Part shown: positions 26,261-34,455 of the stretch, in pieces | Layout of the letters: every line of letters begins with the position of its first letter | Position numbering within the stretch: position 1 is the stretch's first letter | Notes under the pieces: generated by a model | Database searches by the model: none | What the model was told of the DNA's origin: nothing | Seen by the model: the letters and a program-made list of their open reading frames with translations, nothing else | Source: Streptomyces cellulosae | GTDB lineage: Bacteria > Actinomycetota > Actinomycetes > Streptomycetales > Streptomycetaceae | Assembly: GCA_014655195.1 (NCBI GenBank) | Contig: BNBH01000003.1 | Span: 124,001 to 188,000 of the forward strand | Length of the DNA stretch: 64,000 nt | Direction of reading: 5' to 3' | Position numbers and translations under genes: made by a program

Positions 26261-29200
26261 CGATCGACCCCCGGCTCCTGCGGTACGCGCGTGCCACCCG
26301 CGCCTTCCTGGCAGCGATCGTCGGCCTCGGGGCCGTCGGCGCGGGACTGGTCGTCGCCCAGGCCATGCTCATCGCCGAGATCGTGGTCGGCTCGTTCCAG
26401 GACGGCCTCTCCGTCGGTGAGCTGCGCACGCCGCTGCTGCTGCTCGTCGCGGTGGCGGCCGGCCGGGGCCTGGTCGGCTGGCTGACCGAGCTGGCCGCGC
26501 ACCGGGCGAGCGCCGCTGTGAAGTCGGAGCTGCGGGGCCGGTTGCTGGACCGGGCGACGTCCCTGGGTCCGGGGTGGCTGGACGGACAGCGCACCGGGTC
26601 GCTGGTCACCCTGGCGACCCGGGGCGTCGACGCCCTCGACGGCTACTTCTCGCGCTATCTCCCCCAGCTGGGCCTCGCGGTGGTCGTCCCGGCCGCCGTG
26701 CTGGCGCGGATCGTCACGGAGGAGTGGGTGTCGGCGGCGATCATCGTCGGCACCCTGCCGCTCATCCCGGTCTTCATGGTGCTGATCGGCTGGGCCACGC
26801 AGAACCGGATGGACCGGCAGTGGCTGCTGCTGTCGCGGCTGTCCGGGCACTTCCTGGACGTCGTCGCCGGGCTGCCGACGCTGAAGGTCTTCGGGCGGGC
26901 CAAGGCGCAGGCCGAGTCCATCCGCGCCATTACCGCCGAGTACCGGCGCGCGACCATGCGGACGCTGCGGATCGCCTTCATCTCGTCGTTCGCGCTGGAG
27001 CTGCTCGCCACTCTCTCGGTGGCGCTGGTCGCCGTGACCATCGGCATGCGTCTGGTCCACGGTGACCTGGACCTGTACACCGGTCTGCTCATCCTGATCC
27101 TGGCGCCGGAGGCGTATCTGCCGCTGCGTCAGGTGGGGACGCAGTACCACGCGGCGGCGGAAGGGCTGGGCGCGGCCGAGGAGATCTTCACGGTGCTGGA
27201 GACGCCCGTACCCGCGGCGGGGAAGGGCACAGTGCCGCAGGGCGCCCTTGCCTTCGAGGACGTGACGGTCCGATATCCGGGCCGGGCCGTCGATGCCGTG
27301 ACAGACGTGTCCTTCACCGTCGCCCCCGGCGAGACGGTCGCCCTGGTCGGACCGAGCGGGGCCGGGAAGTCCACGCTGCTCAGCGCCGCGCTGGGCTTCG
27401 TCCGCCCCGACGCGGGCCGGGTGAGCGTCGGAGGGGCCGGCCTCAGCGGACTCGACCTCAGCGAGTGGCACCGCCGCGTGGCCTGGGTGCCGCAGCGGCC
27501 GCATCTGTACGCCGGGACGATCGCGGAGAACGTCCGGCTGGCCCGCCCCGACGCGGACGACGCGGCAGTGCGGCGCGCGCTGCGGGACGCGGGCGCGCTG
27601 GACTTCGTGGACGCCCTCCCCCACGGCGCCGACACCGTGCTGGGCGAGGACGGGGCGGGCCTCTCGGCCGGGCAGCGTCAGCGGCTCGCCCTGGCCCGCG
27701 CGTTCCTCGCGGACCGGCCCGTGCTGCTGCTCGACGAGCCGACGGCCGCTCTCGACGGGGCCACGGAGGCCGAGGTCGTGGAGGCGGTACGGCGGCTGGC
27801 GGAGGGCCGGACGGTGCTGCTCGTGGTGCACCGCCCGGCGCTGCTGGCCGTGGCCGACCGGGTGGTTCGGCTGGCGGTGCCTGAAGCGCACGACGGGGTC
27901 GCGGCCGTCGCGGCGGGGCGGACGGACGCGGACACGGTGTCGGTGACGGCACCCGAGAAGGGCTCCGAATCTGAGACGGTCGCGCCCACCGATCCGACCC
28001 CCGGCCGTGTACTCGCCCGGGTCCGTGCCCTCTCGGGCGCCCGGCGGGGGAGGATCACGCTCGCGCTGCTCCTCGGCACCCTCGCCCTGGGCAGCGCCGT
28101 CGGCCTCATGGCGACGTCCGGCTGGCTCATCTCCCGCGCCTCGCAGCAGCCGCCGGTGCTGTACCTGATGGTGGCCGTCACCGCGACGCGCGCCTTCGGC
28201 ATCGGCCGGGCCGTGTTCCGCTACGCCGAGCGCCTGGTGTCCCACGACGCCGTGCTGCGCATGCTGGCGGACACCCGGGTCGCGGTCTACCGGCGGCTGG
28301 AACGCCTCGCGCCCGCCGGACTGCGCGGCACCCGCCGGGGCGACCTGCTGACCCGGCTGGTCTCCGACGTCGACGCACTCCAGGACTACTGGCTGCGCTG
28401 GCTGCTCCCGGCCGGCGCCGCCGTCGCCGTGTCCGCCCTGTCCGTCGGCTTCACCGCGTGGCTCCTGCCCGAGGCCGGCGCCGTGCTCGCGGCCGGGCTC
28501 CTGCTGGCGGGCGCGGGCGTCCCGCTGCTCACCGCCGCCGTCGCACGGCGTACCGAGCGCCGGCTGGCCCCGGCCCGCGGCGACCTCGCCACCCGGGTGA
28601 CCGACCTGCTCACCGGCACCGCCGAACTGACCGTCGCCGGGGCGCTTCCCGCCCGGTCCGAGGGGACGCGGCGGGCCGACGGCGTGCTGACCCGCATCGC
28701 CTCCCGCTCCGCCGCCGTCACCGGTGCAGGGGACGGGCTCACCGCTCTCATCTCCGGGCTGACCGTGGCCGCCGCCGCGCTCGTCGGCGTGCAGGGCGTG
28801 ACCTCCGGCCGGCTCGACGGCGTGGCCCTGGCCGTGGTGGTCCTCACCCCGCTGGCCGCGTTCGAGGCGGTGCTCGGCATGCCCCTCGCCGTGCGCTACC
28901 GGCAGCGGGTGCGCCGCAGCGCGGAGCGCGTGTACGAGGTGCTGGACGCGCAGCCACCCGTACGCGAGCCGGAGACGCCTCGGCAGGCGCCCGTGTCGCC
29001 GTTCCCGCTCACCCTCAAGGGGCTTGCCGCCCGCCACCCCGGGCAGGACCGGGACGCGCTCGCCGGGGTGGACCTGACGCTGGAACAGGGGCGCCGCGTC
29101 GCGGTGGTCGGTCCCTCCGGCTCCGGCAAGACGACCCTCGCCCAGGTGCTGCTGCGGTTCCTGGACCCCGGGGCCGGTTCCTACACGCTCGCGGGTGTGG

Positions 29201-29751
29201 ACGCGCGCGCCCTGGACGGGGACGACGTACGGCGGATGGTGGGGCTGTGCGCGCAGGACGCGCACCTGTTCAACAGCTCCGTGCGGGAGAACCTGCTGCT
29301 GGCGCGGAAGAACGCGACCGGGACCGACCTGCGCGACGCGCTCCGCCGGGCCCGGCTGCTGGACTGGGTGGACGGACTGCCGGACGGTCTGGACACGCTG
29401 GTCGGCGAACACGGTGCGCGGCTGTCCGGGGGCCAGCGGCAGCGGCTCGCCCTGGCGCGGGCCCTGCTGGCGGACTTCCCCGTGCTGGTGCTGGACGAGC
29501 CCGCCGAGCACCTCGACCTGCCGACCGCGGACGCGCTCACGGCCGATCTGCTGGCCGCGACCGAGGGCCGCACCACCGTTCTCGTCACCCACCGGCTGGC
29601 CGGCCTGGAGGCGGTGGACGAGGTGATCGTGCTGGACGCGGGACGGGTGGTGCAGCGCGGGCCGTACGAGGAACTCCGAGCCGTCGACGGGCCGTTGCGG
29701 GACATGGCGCTGCGCGAGGAGGAGGCGGGAGAGCTGGTGGCGGTGTCCTGA
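26254..29751 (+). CDS. cydCD: Fused ABC exporter CydCD, required for cytochrome bd assembly
   Basis: 1165 residues: two complete ABC exporter halves in one chain, each with six membrane helices and an ATPase. First half (CydD-like): Walker A GPSGAGKST, signature LSAGQ, Walker B LLLDEPT. Second half (CydC-like): GPSGSGKTT, LSGGQ, LVLDEPAEH. In E. coli CydDC exports cysteine and glutathione and is needed for bd oxidase maturation; the fused form is normal in actinomycetes. GAGGG (26239-26243) sits ten bases before the GTG at 26254; a GTG at 26245 is too close to it. With the later start the parS codons are not all translated. Confidence 0.95.
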   Translation: MKPIDPRLLRYARATRAFLAAIVGLGAVGAGLVVAQAMLIAEIVVGSFQDGLSVGELRTPLLLLVAVAAGRGLVGWLTELAAHRASAAVKSELRGRLLDRATSLGPGWLDGQRTGSLVTLATRGVDALDGYFSRYLPQLGLAVVVPAAVLARIVTEEWVSAAIIVGTLPLIPVFMVLIGWATQNRMDRQWLLLSRLSGHFLDVVAGLPTLKVFGRAKAQAESIRAITAEYRRATMRTLRIAFISSFALELLATLSVALVAVTIGMRLVHGDLDLYTGLLILILAPEAYLPLRQVGTQYHAAAEGLGAAEEIFTVLETPVPAAGKGTVPQGALAFEDVTVRYPGRAVDAVTDVSFTVAPGETVALVGPSGAGKSTLLSAALGFVRPDAGRVSVGGAGLSGLDLSEWHRRVAWVPQRPHLYAGTIAENVRLARPDADDAAVRRALRDAGALDFVDALPHGADTVLGEDGAGLSAGQRQRLALARAFLADRPVLLLDEPTAALDGATEAEVVEAVRRLAEGRTVLLVVHRPALLAVADRVVRLAVPEAHDGVAAVAAGRTDADTVSVTAPEKGSESETVAPTDPTPGRVLARVRALSGARRGRITLALLLGTLALGSAVGLMATSGWLISRASQQPPVLYLMVAVTATRAFGIGRAVFRYAERLVSHDAVLRMLADTRVAVYRRLERLAPAGLRGTRRGDLLTRLVSDVDALQDYWLRWLLPAGAAVAVSALSVGFTAWLLPEAGAVLAAGLLLAGAGVPLLTAAVARRTERRLAPARGDLATRVTDLLTGTAELTVAGALPARSEGTRRADGVLTRIASRSAAVTGAGDGLTALISGLTVAAAALVGVQGVTSGRLDGVALAVVVLTPLAAFEAVLGMPLAVRYRQRVRRSAERVYEVLDAQPPVREPETPRQAPVSPFPLTLKGLAARHPGQDRDALAGVDLTLEQGRRVAVVGPSGSGKTTLAQVLLRFLDPGAGSYTLAGVDARALDGDDVRRMVGLCAQDAHLFNSSVRENLLLARKNATGTDLRDALRRARLLDWVDGLPDGLDTLVGEHGARLSGGQRQRLALARALLADFPVLVLDEPAEHLDLPTADALTADLLAATEGRTTVLVTHRLAGLEAVDEVIVLDAGRVVQRGPYEELRAVDGPLRDMALREEEAGELVAVS

Positions 29752-29772
29752 CCGAGCCTGCCGCCCACGCAC

Positions 29773-29811
29773 GAGGGGGCCGCCCCGACACAGCGTCGGG
29801 ACGGCCCCCTC
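29773..29811 (+). terminator. Hairpin terminator after the cyd operon
   Basis: 17-bp arms (GAGGGGGCCGCCCCGAC and near-complement, one mismatch) around a 5-nt loop, 22 bp after the cydCD stop. Confidence 0.8.
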
Positions 29812-29818
29812 CGGCACG

Positions 29819-29878
29819 TCAGACGAGCCAGCCCACGAGGTGGACGACACCGGCGAGCAGCTCGGTCAGAACGTTCAT
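29819..29878 (-). CDS. Candidate 19-residue hydrophobic peptide
   Basis: ATG to TGA encodes MNVLTELLAGVVHLVGWLV, a single amphipathic-to-hydrophobic helix. An AGGAGG ribosome binding site lies seven bases upstream, as good as any in the window. The reading ends beside the cyd terminator, so it has its own exit signal shared with cydCD. It is long enough to span most of a membrane leaflet. No family is assigned. It could be a toxin-like or accessory peptide of a membrane complex; the neighbouring bd oxidase makes the latter tempting but unproved. Confidence 0.55.
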   Translation of the reverse strand: MNVLTELLAGVVHLVGWLV

Positions 29879-30229
29879 GGCAGATCCTCCTGTGATGTGC
29901 AGCGCGTGCGTGGGACTACGCACGCTCCATGCGCGGGAACGCATGGGGGACATGCGCAAGACACCGGTCTGCAGCCCGTTGCTTGTGCCCTACAAGGATT
30001 ACCGGGTCACTCGGACCACCGCAGCCACATGGGCATCAGACACCCGATCTGAGGAGTGTCTGACCCTCAGTTCGATTCGTGAGGGGAGGCTTGGTGAACG
30101 GGGGTTGACTGCTCGTCATACACGCTGCCCTCCGGACGACCGTCGAAGCATCCGTCCGGGGGCGTGTCCTCCCCCATGTGTACGACGTGAACGCGCCTCC
30201 CGCCCCGGGGCGGGGACAGGATCGCAGGC
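29879..30229. other. 351-bp gap between the 19-codon gene and the M23 peptidase gene
   Basis: Somewhat lower GC than its surroundings. It should carry divergent promoters for the small leftward gene and the peptidase. It contains short inverted repeats (GCGTGCGT/ACGCACGC at 29904-29924; CATGCGC...GCGCATG-like around 29929-29956). No further gene is supported. Confidence 0.45.
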
Positions 30230-31285
30230 ATGCGTCTCACCCGCCGTCGTCCGCTGCTCGTCGCCGTGCTGTTCTGCGCGCTCGCCGTGCTCGCCGCCCG
30301 GCCCGCCGACGGCGACGGATCCCACGCCCCCGGTCATGGCTCCTCCGCCGTCAGCGCCGAGGTGGCTCGGCTGTACGAGGAGGCGGCGAAGGCCACCGAG
30401 CGGTACGAGGCCGGGCGCGAGGAGGCGGAGAAGCAGCGGGAGCTGGCCCAGCGGCTGGAGGAGCGGCTCGACCGCGAACGGCAGGAGGCCGCCGTGCTCC
30501 GCGAGGACCTGGGCCGGATCGCCAGCTCCCAGTACCGGGACGGCGGCGGGCTGCCGCTGACCGCGCACATGCTCCTCGCCGACGACCCCGAGCAGTTGAT
30601 GCGCGGTCAGCGTGTCGTGCACCACGCCGAGGTGACGCTGGACCAGGCGCTCGGCCGCAGCGGGCGGGCCGAGGCGCGGCTCGCCCGGGACGAGGCGAAG
30701 GCCGCGGCGGCCTGGAAGAAGCTGGAGAAGCGGAACGAGGAACTCGCCGCGCTGCAGCGGGACATCGAGGAGAAGCTCGAGACGGCGCGCTGGAAGCTCC
30801 AGGGCGAGGCGGACGCCTCGGTGGCATCGGGCTCCTGCCGTGGCGCCGTACGGCTCGACCAGCCGCCGTTGCAGTACGGCACCCCGTGGGTGGCGCCCGT
30901 GGAGGGGTACGAGCTGTCCGCCTCCTACGGCAGCGGCGGCGCGCGCTGGGCGAACCGGCACACCGGGCAGGACTTCGCGGTGCCGATCGGGACGCCGGTG
31001 CGGTCCGTGGGCAGCGGCACCGTGGTGAAGGTGTCCTGCGGCGGCGCGTTCGGCATCGAGATCGTGGTCGAGCACCCGGGCGGCTACTGCACCCAGTACG
31101 CGCACCTGGCCGCCGTCGCCGTCGACCAGGGGGAGCGGGTGTCCCCCGGGCAGTGGATCGGCCAGTCCGGAACCAGCGGCAACTCCACCGGCCCGCACTT
31201 GCACTTCGAGGTGCGGGTGACCCCGGAGATGGGGTCGTCGGTGGACCCGGTGCGGTGGCTCGCCGAGCACGGGGTGACGCTCTGA
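30230..31285 (+). CDS. Secreted M23 (LytM-type) metallopeptidase with coiled-coil region
   Basis: 351 residues. A signal peptide (MRLTRRRPLLVAVLFCALAV) is followed by two long charged helices (~45-90 and ~130-190), typical of the coiled coil in EnvC/NlpD-like proteins, and a C-terminal M23 domain with H-x3-D (HTGQD, ~residue 243) and H-x-H (HLHF, ~323) zinc ligands. Exported; likely a peptidoglycan endopeptidase or an activator of cell-wall hydrolases. Monocistronic by position. Confidence 0.88.
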   Translation: MRLTRRRPLLVAVLFCALAVLAARPADGDGSHAPGHGSSAVSAEVARLYEEAAKATERYEAGREEAEKQRELAQRLEERLDRERQEAAVLREDLGRIASSQYRDGGGLPLTAHMLLADDPEQLMRGQRVVHHAEVTLDQALGRSGRAEARLARDEAKAAAAWKKLEKRNEELAALQRDIEEKLETARWKLQGEADASVASGSCRGAVRLDQPPLQYGTPWVAPVEGYELSASYGSGGARWANRHTGQDFAVPIGTPVRSVGSGTVVKVSCGGAFGIEIVVEHPGGYCTQYAHLAAVAVDQGERVSPGQWIGQSGTSGNSTGPHLHFEVRVTPEMGSSVDPVRWLAEHGVTL

Positions 31286-31326
31286 GCGCCGGCCCGACAG
31301 CGTCTGCCCCGCCCCGTCGGTAGTGC

Positions 31327-32214
31327 CTACACGCGCCCGTTCAGCAGCTGCTCGATCACCACGGCCACGCCGTCGTCGTTGTTGGCGACCGTGCGGCCCG
31401 AGGCGGCGGCGAGCACGTCCGGGTGGGCGTTGCCCATCGCGTACGAGCGGCCGGCCCAGGTCAGCATCTCGACGTCGTTCGGCATGTCGCCGAAGGCGAC
31501 GACCTCCTCGTGGGAGATGCCGCGCTCGGCGCAGCACAGCGCGAGCGTGCTGGCCTTGGAGACGCCGGGCCCGCTGATCTCCAGCAGGGCGCTCGGGCTG
31601 GAGCGGGTCACGTTGGCGCGGTCCCCGATGGCCAGCCGGGCCAGGGTGAGGAACGCGTCCGGCTCCATCTCGGGGTGGTACGCCAGGATCTTGAGTACCG
31701 GCTCGGCGGCGGTGGGGGAGTCGTCGGCCAGCAGGTCCTCGGCGGGCGCCAGGTCGTCCGGCACCTCCATGTGCAGCTTCGGGTACGCGGGCTCCTGGTG
31801 GAAGCCGTACGTCTGCTCCACGGCGTACACCGTGCCCGGGGCGGCGTCGCGCAGCAGACCCACCGCGTCCAGGGCGTTGTCCCGCGGCAGCTCGCGGACC
31901 TTGACGAAGCGGTGCGCGCCCGGGCCGCCGTGCAGGTCGACGACGGCGGCGCCGTTGCCGCAGATGGCCAGGCCGTGGCCGTGCACATGGTCGCTGACCA
32001 CGTCCATCCAGCGGGCCGGGCGGCCGGTGACGAAGAAGACCTCGATGCCCGCCTCCTCGGCGGCGGCCAGGGCGGCGACGGTCCGTGGGGACACCGACTT
32101 GTCGTCGCGGAGCAGGGTGCCGTCGAGGTCGGTGGCGATGAGCCGCGGTGGGGTGGCGGCGGCCGGGGTCTCGGGCTCTCGGATCGCTGAGGTCACCCGC
32201 TCATTGTCGCGCAT
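31327..32214 (-). CDS. Cof-type HAD phosphatase
   Basis: 295 residues of the Cof subfamily of haloacid dehalogenase phosphatases: motif [10 protein letters not shown], motif II VTGR, the basic residue in GVSKAS, and motif IV FGDMPNDVEML. The cap domain lies between. These enzymes dephosphorylate sugar phosphates, FMN or related metabolites. The start is uncertain: ATG 32214 lacks an RBS and sits beside an 18-bp palindrome (32218-32235); GTG 32196 is an alternative. A paralogue with nearly the same opening is at 40337-41149. Confidence 0.88.
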   Translation of the reverse strand: MRDNERVTSAIREPETPAAATPPRLIATDLDGTLLRDDKSVSPRTVAALAAAEEAGIEVFFVTGRPARWMDVVSDHVHGHGLAICGNGAAVVDLHGGPGAHRFVKVRELPRDNALDAVGLLRDAAPGTVYAVEQTYGFHQEPAYPKLHMEVPDDLAPAEDLLADDSPTAAEPVLKILAYHPEMEPDAFLTLARLAIGDRANVTRSSPSALLEISGPGVSKASTLALCCAERGISHEEVVAFGDMPNDVEMLTWAGRSYAMGNAHPDVLAAASGRTVANNDDGVAVVIEQLLNGRV

Positions 32215-32217
32215 ATG

Positions 32218-32235
32218 CCCGCACGGCCGTGCGGG
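32218..32235. repeat. 18-bp perfect palindrome upstream of the HAD gene
   Basis: CCCGCACGGCCGTGCGGG, directly before the start codon of the leftward HAD phosphatase gene. It may be an operator or the stem of a terminator of the upstream luciferase-like gene. Confidence 0.6.
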
Positions 32236-32312
32236 ACTCCGCACATCTGAGTGATTACCGACGTCACCAGCGGCTTCACGACCCGCCTCGGAGGGGCGGC
32301 GCCCGTTGTCGC

Positions 32313-33215
32313 TCACCGCAGCTGCGCCGGAGCCTCCATCGCGATGCGTTCGAAGACCTTCTGGTCCGCCGCGAAGTCGGAGTCCGGGATGGGCCAGTGC
32401 ACCACGATCTCGTTGAATCCCAGCTCGATGTGGCGGCCGGCGAAGTCGACGAACGCGTCCAGCGACTCCAGCGGACGGCCCCGCTCCGGGGTGAAGCCGG
32501 TGAGCAGGATCCTGTCCAGCTCGCCGGTGTCCCGGCCGATCTCGGCACAGGCGTCCGTGAGCTTCTCCACCTGACCGCGAATGGCCTGAACCGACTGCTC
32601 GGGCGTGCCGTCCTCGTACAGCTTCGGGTCGCCGGTGGTCACCCACGCCTGCCCGTACCGGGCCGCGAGCCGCAGTCCGCGCGGGCCGGTCGCCGCCACG
32701 GCGAAGGGCAGCCGGGGCCGCTGGACGCAGCCGGGGATGTTGCGTGCCTCGTGCGCCTGGTAGAAGTCGCCCTCGTACGACACGGCGTCCTCGGTGAGCA
32801 GCCGGTCCAGCAGGGGCACGAACTCGGCGAAGCGGTCGGCGCGCTCGCGCGGGGTCCACGGCTCCTGGCCGAGGGCGGTGGCGTCGAAGCCGGTGCCGCC
32901 CGCGCCGATGCCGAGGGTGACGCGGCCGTTGGAGATGTCGTCGAGGGAGATGAGCTCCTTGGCCAGGGTGACCGGGTGCCGGAAGTTCGGCGAGGTCACC
33001 AGCGTGCCCAGACGCATCCGCTCGGTCACGCCCGCGGCGGCGGTCAGGGTCGGGACGGCCCCGAACCACGGGCCGTCGCGGAAGCTGCGCCAGGACAGGT
33101 GGTCGTAGGTGTAGCCCGCGTGGAAGCCCAGCTCCTCGGCCCGCACCCAGGCGGAACGGCTGCCGTCGTGCCAGCGGCGGTACGGGAGGATCACGGTGCT
33201 CAGACGCAGGCTCAT
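32313..33215 (-). CDS. LLM-class (luciferase-like, F420-dependent) oxidoreductase
   Basis: 300 residues, a single TIM barrel. Family blocks: RAEELGFHAGYTYDH, AAGVTERMRLGTLVTSPNFRHPVTLAKELISLDDISNGRVTLGIGAG, and FVPLLDRLL. The GRVTLGIGAG stretch is characteristic of F420-binding members, common in actinomycetes. Substrate unknown. The start codon is 26 bp from a parS site. Same strand as the upstream unknown gene. Confidence 0.85.
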   Translation of the reverse strand: MSLRLSTVILPYRRWHDGSRSAWVRAEELGFHAGYTYDHLSWRSFRDGPWFGAVPTLTAAAGVTERMRLGTLVTSPNFRHPVTLAKELISLDDISNGRVTLGIGAGGTGFDATALGQEPWTPRERADRFAEFVPLLDRLLTEDAVSYEGDFYQAHEARNIPGCVQRPRLPFAVAATGPRGLRLAARYGQAWVTTGDPKLYEDGTPEQSVQAIRGQVEKLTDACAEIGRDTGELDRILLTGFTPERGRPLESLDAFVDFAGRHIELGFNEIVVHWPIPDSDFAADQKVFERIAMEAPAQLR

Positions 33216-33240
33216 GCCCCGAGCCTAAGCGGCGCGTCCG

Positions 33241-33254
33241 GTTTCACGTGAAAC
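33241..33254. other. parS: parS, exact consensus
   Basis: Exact GTTTCACGTGAAAC in the 73-bp gap between the luciferase-like gene and the 148-residue protein gene. Confidence 0.9.
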
Positions 33255-33288
33255 ACGTGAGTCTTCCCGGGGCCTCGCCGCTTACCCG

Positions 33289-33735
33289 TCACCGCACGCG
33301 GGCGCTCAGCCAGGGAGTGAGCACGACCATCGGGATGAACTCCTTGTGCGTCCGGTCCCCCGACAGCGGCACGACGAGGAAGTAGCCCGGCGGGAAGCGC
33401 CGCGCCTTCACACAGGCCAGCCCGTCGAAGAGCGAGCGCAGGAAGGCGGGCACGTCGTCGCGGGGGACGTCGGGGCACTCGACGCCCTCGACGTCGATCA
33501 GCGCATCGTCCTCCGGGTACAGGCGCACCCGCACCCGGGGCAGGCCGCCGAACTCGACGTAGGCCTCGTGCGGCAGGGAGCCGTCGGGGTCGGTGGTCAC
33601 GCCGACGCCGGCCGCGGTGCGACGTGAGGTCTGGTCGGCGCCGATGTCGTGGGTGACCTCGATCTCGCGGCCGTACCGGTCGGCGAGGGCGCGGAGGGCG
33701 GTGACGGCGGCCTCGGTGGTGGGCAGATGCTCCAT
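33289..33735 (-). CDS. Conserved-looking protein of unknown function
   Basis: 148 residues, acidic, no signal peptide or membrane segment. Mixed alpha/beta pattern, with an N-terminal helix (TTEAAVTALRALADRYG) and strands around AYVEFGGLPRVRVRLYPED and YFLVVPLSGDR. I do not recognise the family. It ends 73 bp before the luciferase-like gene and begins 15 bp after the kptA stop, so it is probably cotranscribed with kptA. Confidence 0.7.
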   Translation of the reverse strand: MEHLPTTEAAVTALRALADRYGREIEVTHDIGADQTSRRTAAGVGVTTDPDGSLPHEAYVEFGGLPRVRVRLYPEDDALIDVEGVECPDVPRDDVPAFLRSLFDGLACVKARRFPPGYFLVVPLSGDRTHKEFIPMVVLTPWLSARVR

Positions 33736-33750
33736 GCCGTCGATCCTGGC

Positions 33751-34299
33751 CTACCGGCTCTCGCCGAAGCGCAGATACCGGCTGGGAACGGCCTCGGTCA
33801 GCCAGACGCCGTTGGCGCTGACGTGGAAGACATGGCCGTCGCGGTGCATGGCGCCCGCGTCGACCGACAGCACCACCGGCCGTCCCCGGCGGGCGCCGAC
33901 GCGGGTGGCGGTCTCGCGGTCGGCGGAGAGGTGGACGGCGTGCCGGTTCATCGGGCGCAGGCCCTCGGCGCGGATCGCGTCCAGGTTCCGGGCGACGGTG
34001 CCGTGGTAGAGCCAGGCCGGGGGTTCGGCGGTCGGCAGCCGGAGGTCCACGGGGATGGTGTGGCCCTGGCTGGCTCGGATCCGGGTGCCCTCGACGGCGA
34101 AGCGCCGCTTGTCGTTGGCGGCGACGACATGGTCCAGCTCCTCCCGGGTGATCGGGAAGCCGTGGTCCGCCGCGGCGGCGAGCAGCGTGTCGATCTCGAC
34201 CCAGCCGGCCTCGTCGGGGGTCAGCCCGATCCGCTCGGGCTGATGGCGGAGGTGCTTCGCGAGGTACTTCGACACCCGCACGGTGCGTCTTTCGTCCAT
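33751..34299 (-). CDS. kptA: RNA 2'-phosphotransferase KptA (Tpt1 family)
   Basis: 182 residues. Tpt1/KptA blocks: VSKYLAKHLRHQPERIGL, KRRFAVEGTRIRASQGHT, LYHGTV and RPMNRHAVHLSAD. In eukaryotes Tpt1 transfers the splice-junction 2'-phosphate of tRNA to NAD; bacterial members keep the activity though lacking this splicing pathway, and some ADP-ribosylate nucleic-acid ends. The active-site arginine, histidine and serine-type residues appear present. The ATG at 34299 starts just before the first conserved helix. Consensus DnaA boxes lie upstream. Confidence 0.9.
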   Translation of the reverse strand: MDERRTVRVSKYLAKHLRHQPERIGLTPDEAGWVEIDTLLAAAADHGFPITREELDHVVAANDKRRFAVEGTRIRASQGHTIPVDLRLPTAEPPAWLYHGTVARNLDAIRAEGLRPMNRHAVHLSADRETATRVGARRGRPVVLSVDAGAMHRDGHVFHVSANGVWLTEAVPSRYLRFGESR

Positions 34300-34355
34300 C
34301 TGTTCAGACTGCCGGGAGAGACGCGCGTCACGCGATCGATTTACATCCGAAGGTT

Positions 34356-34409
34356 TGATCCACAGATAAGTGAGGTTATCCACAGGGGAACGCCGGGTTC
34401 TGTGGACAA
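34356..34409. other. DnaA-box cluster upstream of kptA
   Basis: TTATCCACA at 34376-34384 and TGTGGACAA (TTGTCCACA on the other strand) at 34401-34409 are perfect boxes of the E. coli and streptomycete types; TGATCCACA at 34356-34364 is a near match. They lie in the 157-bp gap between kptA and the hydrolase-SDR gene. Confidence 0.65.
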
Positions 34410-34455
34410 CCGGGCCCGCTTACGCCGGTCCCGCTGGTCACACGGCTCACGCCCG

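Noticed and set aside
26125-29850. 1241-codon open frame on the minus strand opposite cydCD
   Set aside because: Its product is a low-complexity Gly/Arg/Gln-rich chain with no domain, the usual antisense shadow of a high-GC gene; cydCD on the other strand has two complete ABC exporter halves.
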